The translations under genes and the position numbers were made by a program. This document shows, piece after piece, positions 42,602 through 49,699 of a DNA stretch of 64,000 bases. Location: assembly GCA_004431415.1 (NCBI GenBank), contig QPMI01000224.1:62001-126000 (forward strand). The letters run 5' to 3'. The stretch comes from Cyanophora paradoxa (taxonomy: Eukaryota; Glaucocystophyceae; Cyanophorales; Cyanophoraceae). The notes below the pieces were generated by a model, which was given only the letters and a program-made list of their open reading frames with translations, ran no database searches and was not told the origin of the DNA. Every line of letters starts with the position of its first letter. Positions within the stretch are counted from its first letter, which is position 1.

Positions 42602-43121
42602 CGGGCTGCCGGGGGGCCTGGCGAGCGACCACGAGGAGCTGCCCGACGCCCGCGGCCCACAGCAGCGGGCCCCCGAGGAGCACCCCACACGCTGGGCCGG
42701 TCCGCCTCCGCCCGAGCCCCGAACCCCCTACCTCTCACTGCGCGCTGACGGCCCCGGCGCAGCGCCCTCGCGGGTGGCGAAGCGGGTGGTGGAGATCAGC
42801 AGCGACGAAGGGACGAGCGAGGAGGAGGGGGCGAGGGCGGTGCGGCCGTACGGGTCGGCCTCGTCGGGCTCGAGCATGAGCGTCGACTCGGACGTCGAGG
42901 CCGACAACGCCGTCGTGCCCCTCCGCCGCGCCCCGGCCCCCGCCGCGTCGCGCCCCGCCCCGCCCCCGCCCCCCGTCCCCGCTCCCGCCTTCGTCCGCAC
43001 GGCCACGGTGAGCGGCCAGATCAGCGATGACAGCGGCAGCGACGCGGACGCGGACAACGACAGCGAGCCTGACGCGGCGCCTGCCCGCCGCCATCACTCC
43101 AAGCACGCCCGCCGCGGCTAG
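1..43121 (+). CDS. Giant IPT/TIG-array multi-pass membrane protein, 5' end outside window
   Basis: A multi-exon gene runs through the left two thirds of the window and ends at a TAG at 43119-43121. No start is visible: position 1 is already coding (exon to 94, intron 95-177, exon from 178). Order of parts: about 110 IPT/TIG-like modules (1-34023), cysteine-rich stalk (34081-35935), further ectodomain (35995-37890), about eight or nine membrane spans (37890-39700), long cytoplasmic tail. I estimate more than 10,000 residues in the window alone. A phase-1 intron (34024-34080, GTGCGC to TTGCAG) joins the last IPT module to the stalk, which supports one gene, not two. IPT arrays with a cysteine-rich region suggest a cell-surface or flagellar receptor/adhesin; architecture only loosely recalls fibrocystin or plexins, which have one membrane span. 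Exon models inside the array are approximate. Function unknown. Confidence 0.85.
8390..16690 (+). repeat. IPT/TIG array, block 2
   Basis: Continuation of the tandem modules in the same A-C-B order. A modules begin near 9010, 9940, 10760, 11640, 12340, 13180, 14070, 15005 and 15910. The step 11640 to 12340 is short and lacks the C module: A (CLFWNKVVVAAEY) is followed directly by a B module with the CEM motif near 12175. Well-preserved examples are the A module near 12340 (CRFESVLVAAV...CVSPAMPPG...VDGVDF) and the B module near 14680 (ending LCEMPYAG). Many boundaries have a phase-1 intron, such as the GTGCGC donor near 9276 with its CTGCAG acceptor near 9330. No other gene is visible inside. 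Confidence 0.8.
16690..25615 (+). repeat. IPT/TIG array, block 3
   Basis: Continuation of the array. A modules begin near 16700, 17580, 18415, 19420, 20400, 21050, 21980, 22900, 23830 and 24775. The clearest complete triad is 16700-17545: A with CRFGKVVTSST and C-S-S-P-S, C with CRFGEVDTWAT and C-P-A-P, B with CSFGLSVFSGA and VICESPSA. The step 20400 to 21050 is short and lacks a C module. Module-boundary introns here include phase-1 examples with GTGCGC (near 19701), GTTCGG (near 20009) and a GC-AG intron at 25048-25103. Some neighbouring modules, such as those near 18160 and 18415, are fused without an intron. Confidence 0.8.
25615..34023 (+). repeat. IPT/TIG array, block 4 and last module
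   Basis: End of the array. A modules begin near 25620, 26455, 27090, 27985, 28890, 29730, 30650, 31600, 32570 and 33460. The step 26455 to 27090 lacks a C module. The final module (about 33770-34023: CRFGAKRSRG, CLAPLHTEG, NGQDFTY) is followed at once by a phase-1 intron and the cysteine-rich stalk. From about 33.8 kb the third codon positions become strongly G/C, unlike the preceding modules. A few modules are degenerate: near 27420 and 28595 the conserved cysteines are partly replaced. Confidence 0.8.
34081..35935 (+). other. Cysteine-rich stalk domain of the giant gene
   Basis: This part encodes about a dozen short repeats of the form C-P-x-G-Y/F-x-C, for example KCRGGTFCSNQAQYACPKGS near 34084, CPPGYYCQAG near 34480, CPTGYYCPA near 34675, CPPGYYCPRG near 35260 and CPAGFFCDYG near 35800. 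The spacing and the Y/F-C motif match Ephrin-receptor-like (GCC2/GCC3) or TNFR-like cysteine-rich repeats, which fold as disulfide-bonded extracellular stalks. Introns interrupt the run (donor GTACGCG near 34200, others near 34530, 34845, 35095 and 35375), so the coding frame changes several times. GC content is much higher than in the IPT array. Ligand unknown. Confidence 0.75.
35995..37890 (+). other. Membrane-proximal ectodomain of the giant gene
   Basis: Between the stalk and the first membrane span lies about 600 residues without an obvious known domain. It has mixed beta-like sequence, few cysteines and several N-glycosylation sequons (NLT near 36583, NVT near 37180, NAT near 37222, NCT near 37381, NAS near 37627). 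A short GC-rich intron appears near 36660-36730 (donor GTGCGCC, acceptor GGCAG). The DNA is almost saturated with G/C at third positions, so long open frames on the other strand here are artefacts. I do not recognise a family. Confidence 0.6.
37890..39700 (+). other. Multi-pass membrane region of the giant gene
   Basis: Hydrophobic segments are readable at about 37897-37975 (LPVYLIIFLVVNSLGILI), 38062-38130, 38284-38346 (GLVLLLCSSYMIFYIST), 38470-38538, 38640-38690, 39107-39166 (LGVVALLLTPLFLGVI), 39221-39283, 39450-39520 (YLLICFGACSVIFCTYG) and 39620-39695, giving eight or nine spans. The stretch between spans includes charged helices (near 38745-38830 and 39300-39420) and an Asp run near 38950. 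Introns lie near 38190-38260, 38970-39063 and 39543-39618. The region is better conserved in appearance than the tail, as expected for a structured membrane domain. It does not show a rhodopsin-like GPCR motif or a recognisable channel pore motif. Confidence 0.7.
39700..43121 (+). other. Low-complexity cytoplasmic tail with repeated motifs
   Basis: The tail is rich in Pro, Ala, Ser, Arg and Glu. Two kinds of internal repeat stand out. One is a helix-like element: EEWPVREPGRKTRVVAMKLL near 40483, NEWPVAAIDEKTRTVMFKLL near 40720 and TIAFKWLAIARTSL near 41102. The other is an acidic serine motif of the type ISDDSGSD, at about 40406, 40650, 40927, 41258, 41782, 42791 and 43018. Poly-proline and CCG-repeat stretches occur, notably 42540-42600. 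Several GC-rich introns are likely (near 39900-39950, 41020-41100 and others in 41400-42300), so the exact protein is uncertain. The charged, disordered composition fits an intracellular signalling or scaffold tail. Confidence 0.6.
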
Positions 43122-44741
43122 CCGCGCATCCCGGCGCATTCCCGCCCCCGGATAAGGAGTTTTCCCCCTTCTTTTTAGGCGCCCTCTCCCTCGGGGGTGC
43201 ACAACTTCATCTTCCTACACGGAAGTACTTATTTTACGACAAAGAAAAGTAAACCTGTAGAGTAGATAGAACAGCCAGCAAGTAGGTATTGAAGACAGAA
43301 AAGAGTGTGGTTAGATATTGGGACCATGTATGTACCGTAGTACCATAGTTTGAATAATGGAATTGAACGAACACATATTTGACCGCAGAGTGACAGCCGT
43401 GGCCACGTGTGCACGGTGTGCATGTGTTAGCCCTGAAGCATTCGTAGAATGCATATGACTAGTCTGACTCAGTGACTCGCGACACACTGTGACACAAGGA
43501 GTACCATATATATGCAAAGCCGGTGTGCCCGGGGCCCGCTCTAGATCTAGATCTAGATCTGGGCCCCGCCCCTTGAATCACTGAGTCATTTTAATTTAAA
43601 TTACGTATACAGCTTTAAGGCTTAAAGGCTTCAAATGTTGAACTTCAAGGCTTTGAAATCAATATATATAATATCTATAAAGTTAAAGCTTGAAAAGCCG
43701 CTGAGCCTCGGAGGCTTCGAATTCAAGATCGATATCGATATCGGGCCACTGGGCCACGGGTTCTAGGCTCTAGATCTTATCATGATCTGATTCGCCGAGT
43801 CGATCATGATCATCATGGCATGCATATGCCAGGACAAAATTCAGTCATGACGAGAAGGGCCGGGCCGGGGCTCTTACTACGTAGACGGTACTGCCCTAGT
43901 GCTAGCTATATAGCCACCGTGGCACTCGATGACTGGGCTGCTGCCAGGCTGCCAGTAGGGCCGTGCGGTTCGACGGTCCACAGGATCCGGAGTACTAGTT
44001 GCCCTGCCAGGCCCTGAGGCTGCCAGGCTGGTCCACAGGAGTACTAGTCCGGTCCCAGCATGGCCATATTCATGATTTATATGCATGGCCCAGTTGCATG
44101 CGCAGTGCCGCCGTTCGCGTGCCGCAGTGCCCTGTGTCCGGATCCGAGTGGCCATGGCAGCTGCAGAGAAATCTGGACGATCATGATCATGATCAAGATC
44201 TTGACTCACTTGTACTACGGAACCGATTCTCAGAGTCTAGATCCTGATCATGAGCTCGAGCTCAAGTGGGCGTCACACGGTGGGCGTCACACGGCGTTTT
44301 TATTTCAAGTTTAATTTCCCCGGGCATGCATGCATGCATGCGCAGCGGGGCCGTGATCGACCCCCGGGCCGGGCCCGGGGGGCGGGCCGAGCTCGAGAGC
44401 TAGTCGGACGGCTAGCCCTGACACCCCGATCGCGAGGCCCCGGGGCCCGCGGCCGCTGGGCGGCCTAAAGTCGCTGCAGCGGGACCAGTCCACGTCACGC
44501 ACATGATCATGATCTCCCGATCCGGCGCTTCCCGTTCCCCGCTACCTGCGGATTGAAACTCCGGTTCTTCGGAAATCAAACAGCAGTGAACATGAAACCC
44601 TGTGGCCTGCTGCGACAACCCGCTGAACTGGCGAACGACCTATCTGACTACCTGGGGCGAGGACAAAAAGAGCGACACTGTGAAAGGGGTGGATTGACAA
44701 ATGAAGCTGCAAAGCTGCATCGAGGCCCGCGCCGCGACCCT
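43122..44741. other. Intergenic spacer rich in short palindromes and direct repeats
   Basis: No gene is supported between the giant gene and eIF4A (convergent 3' ends). The first 400 bp is moderately A/T-rich and presumably holds the 3' end of the giant transcript. From about 43530 to 44520 the sequence is packed with self-complementary runs: repeated AGATCT (43540-43560), GATCGATATCGATATCG (near 43728), repeated ATGATC (near 44180), GCATGCATGCATGC (near 44326) and GGGCCGGGCCCGGGG (near 44367). Direct repeats: GTCCACAGGA plus AGTACTAGT at 43976-43999 and again at 44031-44048; GTGGGCGTCACACG twice in tandem at 44266-44293. Confidence 0.6.
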
Positions 44742-46581
44742 TTAGATAAGGTCGGCGACCTGATTGCGGCGCGACATTGTCAGAGACGGGCGACGCGAGG
44801 TGGGGCGGCAGTCGCGCACGTTCATGGGCATCTCGTCGATCTGAGTGTTGTAGAACTGCTCGATCTCGCGGAGAGAGCGGACGTCGTCGGCGGTGACGAA
44901 GTTGATGGCGACACCCTTGCGCCCGAAACGGCCGGAGCGACCAATGCGGTGGAGGTAGTTCTCGCGGTTGGTCGGAAGGTCGTAGTTGATGACGAGCGAC
45001 ACCTGCGCGAGCGCGGCGTGAGCGGCGCCGGGTCGGCGCTACGCGAGAGGCGGGGCGGCGGACCTGCTGCACGTCGATGCCGCGGGCGAGCAGGTCGGTG
45101 GTGATGAGAACACGGGACGAGCCCGAGCGGAACTCGCGCATGATCAGCTCGCGCTCCTTCTGGTCCATGTCGCCGTGCTGCGTCCCCGCGTCGGCCTAGA
45201 AAAGAAACGGGAAAGGAAGCCCGGCCGCACCATGGCGGAGACGGTGAAGTCGCGAGCCTGCATCTTCTGCGTGAGCCAGTCGACCTTGCGACGGGTGTTG
45301 CAGTAGATGATGGCCTGCCAGCGATGCTCAGCGAGCTAGCAGCCTCCGACAGGAGCGACGAATGCACCTGAGTGATCGTGATGGTCTCGTACAGGTCGCA
45401 CAGGGTGTCGAGCTTCCAGTCCTCCTTCTCGACGGCGATGTAGAACTGCTTGATACCTTCGAGCGCCGTCAGAGGGCTCGGCGAGAAGGAGGCGCAGCGA
45501 GCCGCACCCTCGAGTGTGAGCTCATCGCGCTTCACGAGGATGCGGATGGGGTCGCGCATGAAGCGCTGGGTGATCTCCAGCACCTCCGGGGGCATGGTGG
45601 CGGAGAAGAGCCCGACCTGGATCTTCGACGGCATGTGCTTGAAAACGTCATAGATCTAGTCACAAAGCGGCCCCGTCAGCGGAAGCAACGACGCGCGCCC
45701 AGTGTCCGGACTGACCTGGTCCTTGAAACCGCGGGAAAGCATTTCGTCAGCCTCGTCGAGGATGAACATCTTCATGTAGTCGGTGCGGAGGGCACGGCGC
45801 TGGATCATATCGAACACGCGGCCGGGGGTGCCGACAACAATGTGGACGCCGCTCTCGAGGCGCTTCATGTCCTCGCGGACGTTGGTGCCGCCAATGCAAG
45901 CGTGGCACTGGGCGCTCATGTAGTCGCCGAGGGCGATGACGACCTGAGCGGCCGCGGGCGTTAGCGGTGAGTGGGTTTGTGTGAACAGCGATCACACCTT
46001 CTGGATCTGCTGCGCCAGCTCGCGGGTGGGAGCAAGGAGCAGAGCCTGGCACTCCTTAAGCGAAGTGTCGATGTTCTGCAGGACGCCGATGGCGAAAGTG
46101 GCGGTCTTGCCAGTGCCCGACTGCGCCTGAGCGATGCAGTCGAAGCCGCGCAGCAGAGGGACGATAGCCTGCATTCAGAAGGAATGACGCGATAAGCGTT
46201 CAGTCGCCGCCGGCAATGGCCGCGCGAGGCGCCGCGGCGAGGATCACCCGCTGCTGGATGGCCGACGGCTTCTCGAAACCGTAAGCGTAGATACCGCGGA
46301 GCAGCTCCTCCCGCAGCTTCATGTTGTCGAAGTTGTCCACCACCTCATCCCAGTTGGACTCGATGTCCTGGGCCGAGAGCGAGGAGTCGAGCTGGCCCGC
46401 TCCACCGCCATCCCCACGGGACGGCGCGTCCCGGTCCCTCCCCCCCTCAAAACCGTTCCTGCGCAGAGAGGCCGGGCGCGGCCGCAAATCAGGGCCAGGG
46501 TCGCTGGGCGCCGCGCCGGGCGCTCGCGAAGTATCTAGGCGCGCAGGTTGCGCGCTACTTTGCAAGGTGGCTCATTCCCAT
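44742..46581 (-). CDS. eIF4A: Translation initiation factor eIF4A (DEAD-box RNA helicase)
   Basis: ATP-dependent RNA helicase of the cap-binding complex that unwinds 5' leaders for ribosome scanning. Ten exons join in frame to 422 residues: 46581-46559, 46458-46248, 46168-45998, 45943-45716, 45655-45508, 45456-45368, 45314-45231, 45177-45064, 45002-44820 and 44759-44742. Motifs in order: [11 protein letters not shown] (Q motif), AQSGTGKT (I), PTRELAQQ (Ia), GTPGR (Ib), DEAD (II), SAT (III), ARGID (V), [11 protein letters not shown] (VI), and the family C-terminus ending MNVADLI. The start is chosen as MGMSHLAK at 46581, spliced to an exon beginning GAACGG, because the downstream N-terminal frame has no ATG. 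The C-terminus mixes eIF4A and eIF4A-III features ([12 protein letters not shown]), but the N-terminus is closer to eIF4A. It diverges from the neighbouring virus-like gene. Confidence 0.96.
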
Positions 46582-46757
46582 CTCTAAACTTCGCTAGCCG
46601 CGCTCGTGGGCCCGCTGCGCTGCGCTTGGCACGCACTTGTTCTCGCTCATGTTCTGGTACTGACCCCCCCGTCGTACTGTACCCCTACGTGGCCCCGCCC
46701 CCGATCTCTCCTCTCGCGAGGCGATGCCTTCTCCTCAAGATCTCTCCACTCGAGGCG
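46582..46757. promoter_or_regulatory. Divergent intergenic region between eIF4A and the nuclease-fold gene
   Basis: Only 176 bp separate the proposed start codons of eIF4A (leftward) and of the nuclease-fold gene (rightward), so both promoters must lie here or within the genes. I see no TATA box. A run of C (near 46664) and alternating pyrimidine-rich stretches are present. Confidence 0.4.
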
Positions 46758-48259
46758 ATGCGCAAGCGCCGGGACAAGCGCGCCTTCGTGCGGGAGCACT
46801 GGCACGACCCCGAGACCCTGCAGCGCGATGAGTGGTGCGCGTGCGCGCGCGCAGCGCGGAGAAGCGCGGAGAATGATGACGCGTGCGTAGCGCCGAGCTC
46901 AGGGTGCTGGGTTATGTGCTGGCGTTCCTCAACGACTACTTCGCCTCGCTGCCTTCGTCGCTCTTCGTCTTCGTCCTCGCCGACCAGCCGTTCTTCGTCT
47001 TGTATGACTGCACGGTCGCCGGGATTCCGTACCACGTCCGCGGATTCCGTCGGCCCGACATCTTGATCGTCTTGCCCGACCGTGTTATTGTGCTCGATGT
47101 CGACGAGTTGCAGCACGGGATCTTCAACGGTTTTGCAGCGTTCGGACGCTACCTGTTTGCAGAGGAGGCGGCAAGGGAGGAGGAGATCACGGAGGACATC
47201 AAGCAGAAGTACTCGCGGCCTGCAATCTTCATCCGCTACAACCCGCCCGAGCTGTATTCGTGGAGCCGGCCCTGTAACACCAGCATCGAGCAGCTCCGGA
47301 AGACCCTGCGCAACGCCCTGACGACGAGCATCGATGAGGTGCGATGCGCATGCCCTGCGCAACGACAACGCCCTGTCCCGACAACTACCCCATCACTTAC
47401 ACCAAGCTCGGGCGCGCGGGGCCCGAGCAGAGAAAGGAGGCGCTCGCCGCGCTCCGTCCCCCAGGGCATCGTCTCTTGCCCGCGCCCGGCCTCCCCGCTC
47501 GCACGCCCCCGCAAGGCAACGGCGCGTCGGACGAGCTCATTGTTGGCCATGTCACGTGTGCTTTACGAGTGGGCGCATCGTTGGGCGCTCGCGCACGGCG
47601 CCGGCCATGTCCTGCAGATCCTGCGGATCTTGCACGACAACCCTGTGGACGGCGACAAGGACCTGTTCGGCAAAGATCGAAAGCGCCCGGGTGCATGCTT
47701 CTTTCTCGTTTATCCTGCTCGCAGACTTCCTGAGCACTTCGTCGCAGACTTCCTGATTGAGTTCGAGCACTTCGTCGTTGTGGTGGAGGTGGACGAGCGC
47801 CAGCAAGCGCGAGCGGAGCGCCAGCGCGAGCGCGAGCGGGAGCGGCAGGCGAAGAAGCGCGAGTGGGAGGCGACGGAGCGCGAGCGGGAGGCGGAGCTGG
47901 AGGCGAAGAAGCGCGAGCGAGTGGAGGCGTTGAAGCGCGAGTGGGAGGCGTTGCAATTGAAGTGGGAGGCGAGTGGGGAGAAGCGCGAGTGGGAGGCGAA
48001 GGAGCGGGAGCGGGAGCGGGAGCGCGAGGCGAAGGAGCGCGAGCGGGAGGCGAAGGAGCGGGAGCGGGAGCGGGAGCGCGAGGCGAAGGAGCGGGAGCGG
48101 GAGCGGGAGCGCGAGGCGAAGGAGCGCGAGCGGGAGGCGAAGGAGCACGAGTGGGAGTGGGAGGCGAGGAAGCACGAGTGGGAGGCGAAGAACCGCGCAG
48201 GCGCCCACCATCTAGGCTCGCTTAGTCGCGGTAGACCTGTGGATCGCGGTAGACGCTAG
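46758..48259 (+). CDS. Duplicated PD-(D/E)XK-like protein, giant-virus-like, with ER-rich helix
   Basis: Exon 46758-46834 (MRKRRDKRAFVREHW) splices over a 56-bp intron to 46891 and an open frame to the TAG at 48257. Unit 1 has RRPDILIV, then VIVLDVDELQH, then AIFIRYNPPELY. Unit 2 repeats the core as FVADFLIE and VVVVEVDERQQ. A pattern of [R]-P-D, acidic D/E-x-D-E-x-Q-H and IRFNPD-x-Y is known from uncharacterised proteins of large DNA viruses of algae and amoebae, and resembles the PD-(D/E)XK nuclease core; the assignment is from memory of the pattern. Unit 2 then runs into about 120 residues of Glu/Arg/Lys/Ala repeats. Between the units (47339-47550) the frame has no family character, and a KLGRAG segment lies in another frame, so a frameshift, an unmodelled intron or decay is likely. 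Could be domesticated, or a decaying transferred gene. Confidence 0.5.
47815..48190 (+). repeat. Minisatellite encoding Glu/Arg/Lys/Ala single-helix repeats
   Basis: A run of near-identical units built from GAGCGGGAGCGGGAGCGCGA and GGCGAAGGAGCG occupies about 370 bp. In the gene's frame it encodes EREREREREAKERE-type sequence, expected to form a stable charged alpha-helix. In other frames it would give Gly/Ala-rich or Arg/Ser-rich repeats. The units differ slightly towards the ends (REWEA, HEWEWEA), as in a minisatellite that has expanded and is diverging. Confidence 0.75.
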
Positions 48260-48321
48260 CTATTCTCTCTTCTCTCTCCTCCTCTCAGCTAGAGTCTCCT
48301 CTCTAGCTAGTCTCCTCAGGC

Positions 48322-48444
48322 GATGGCATGAACATCTACCCCATCAATTACATCAAGCTCGGGCGCGCGGGGCGCGGGGCACAGTTCGCGGACGTAGCTA
48401 TAGAGCGCGCGCGCGCGACAATGAGGACTTTCGTCGTCAACTAG
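48322..48444 (+). pseudogene. Second copy of the YPINYIKLGRAG segment
   Basis: An open stretch beginning MNIYPINYIKLGRAGRG and ending at the TAG at 48442 repeats the segment NYPITYTKLGRAGPEQ found at about 47383-47430. The two DNA copies share about 35 nearly identical bases around CAAGCTCGGGCGCGCGGGGC. It could be a 3'-terminal exon of the nuclease-fold gene (an acceptor, CTCCTCAG, lies at about 48319) or the tail of a tandemly duplicated unit. The 60 bp upstream is a pyrimidine-rich CTCTCT tract with repeated AGCTAG. MTG1 starts only 6 bp downstream. Confidence 0.4.
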
Positions 48445-48449
48445 CTCCG

Positions 48450-49699
48450 ATGCCAGCGCCGCCAAGCTTCGGGTACGGCGGGCCGATCGCCTGGTTCCCG
48501 GGGCATCAGCTGAGCGCCCTGCGGACGATCCGCGGCAAGCTGAAGCAAGTCGATGTCGTTATCGAGGTCCGGGATGCGCGGGTATGTGGCTTCGACGCGA
48601 GCGTGTGCGCGCACGGTTGACCGCAAGCGCAGATACCGGTCTCCTCGGCCAACCCGGAGCTGGCAGCGGCGATACGCGACAAGGCGCGAGTGCTCGTTTT
48701 CAACAAGGCTGATCTTGCAAACCCGAATATGAACCACGTACGCGAATCCCGGAAAGCTCTACCGATGTCGAATCGCTGAAGATGTCGAGCCCGCAGCGTG
48801 TGCAGCAGCTGCTCGATGCTGCCGGCCAGGCTGCTGTTTTCACGACGGCCACGGAGCGCGGATCAAATGTTGAGAAGGTGCGCTCTGCGCTTTGCACTAC
48901 CCACGGGTCCAACGACTTCTGCAGATCGTCCCGCTGGCTCTGGGGGGTGTACCACGCAGAGCTGCAGGCACGCCCTACCAGCTTCTCGTGATCGGAATGC
49001 CCAACCTTGGAAAGTCATCCTTGATTAACGCCATCAGGAGAAAGTTCGGAGGAATCGGTCCGCTCTCTGCTTTGGAGCAATTACTTATACGAAGCTCACT
49101 CCCTGACAGGAGGGGCTGGTGCAAAGACTGGCGGCATTCCTGGAATCACAAGACGTGTTGCTGGCTTTGTCGTAAGCAGAGATCCTTACGCCGTCCTCCA
49201 TGATACTCCGGGCATCATGGTTCCTCGTATAGAGTGCAAGGATGTTGGCCTCAGGCTCGCTGTCACTGGTGCATCGCTCCCTCGTTCTTCCAGTTTGCCG
49301 TTTTGCTGAAATGATGCAGGTGCAATCAAGGACCACCTTGTTGGCGAAGAGATCATGGCGGATTTTCTGCTGCATTCAATCAATGCGACCGGCTCAGCTG
49401 CGTATGCAAAAGCTGTCGGGCTCAAGCAAGCTACCGAGGATGTATCCATTTTGCTTCAACACATTGCAACAGCCCAGGGATTCTTTTCAGGTGGGAAGGA
49501 CGGTAGCACCAAGACTCCGGATGTTCTTGCTGCAGCAAAGTGGTTTCTGAGACAGTACAGAGGAGGCCTCATTGGGCGCTACACTCTTGACAGCATCGAC
49601 TCCTCAGTCACGGCAGAGGATGTGATGAACCCGAGAATAACCGATGCCTCTTCCGACTCGGATCCCGAAGCACTATCACCTGGAGAAGCAGCAAACTAG
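48450..49699 (+). CDS. MTG1: MTG1/YlqF-type circularly permuted GTPase
   Basis: Organellar (mitochondrial or plastid) ribosome large-subunit assembly GTPase of the YlqF/RbgA/MTG1 group. Six exons join in frame to 329 residues: 48450-48581, 48633-48737, 48797-48877, 48925-49057, 49110-49268 and 49320-49699. The permuted G-motif order is clear: the WFPGH signature near residue 14, DARIP, NKADL (G4), then GMPNLGKSSLIN (G1), GIPGITR (G2) and DTPGI (G3). The C-terminal helical domain follows, ending in an acidic DASSDSDPEA tail. No convincing N-terminal targeting peptide precedes WFPGH, so an upstream exon or unusual import is possible; the start at 48450 is the first in-frame ATG of this exon. 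Donors are GTATG, GTACG, GTGCG, GTCCG and GTGCA. Confidence 0.92.

Noticed and set aside
35351-42738. Very long open frames on the minus strand opposite the giant gene (for example 35724-36632 and 41112-42533)
   Set aside because: Their composition is Arg/Gly/Ala/Pro low complexity, as expected from GC-saturated third positions on the coding strand; no domain or sensible splice pattern is visible.
1-43121. Two separate genes (IPT array gene and membrane-protein gene) split at the GC seam
   Set aside because: No stop, poly-A-like gap or start codon lies between them. A phase-1 intron at 34024-34080 joins the last IPT module to the stalk in frame, and the last module already shows the high-GC style.
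45178-45195. Acceptor TTCTAG at about 45196 that would add ADAGTQ before HGDMDQ in eIF4A
   Set aside because: The acceptor at 45178 restores the invariant SAMHGDMDQ junction without an insertion.
44742-46581. Identification as eIF4A-III of the exon junction complex
   Set aside because: The C-terminal [12 protein letters not shown] resembles eIF4A-III, but the N-terminal [15 protein letters not shown] and most of the core agree better with eIF4A. Only a phylogeny would settle this.
47815-48190. CRISPR-like or other regularly spaced array
   Set aside because: The units are contiguous codon-multiple repeats without spacers; this is a coding minisatellite.
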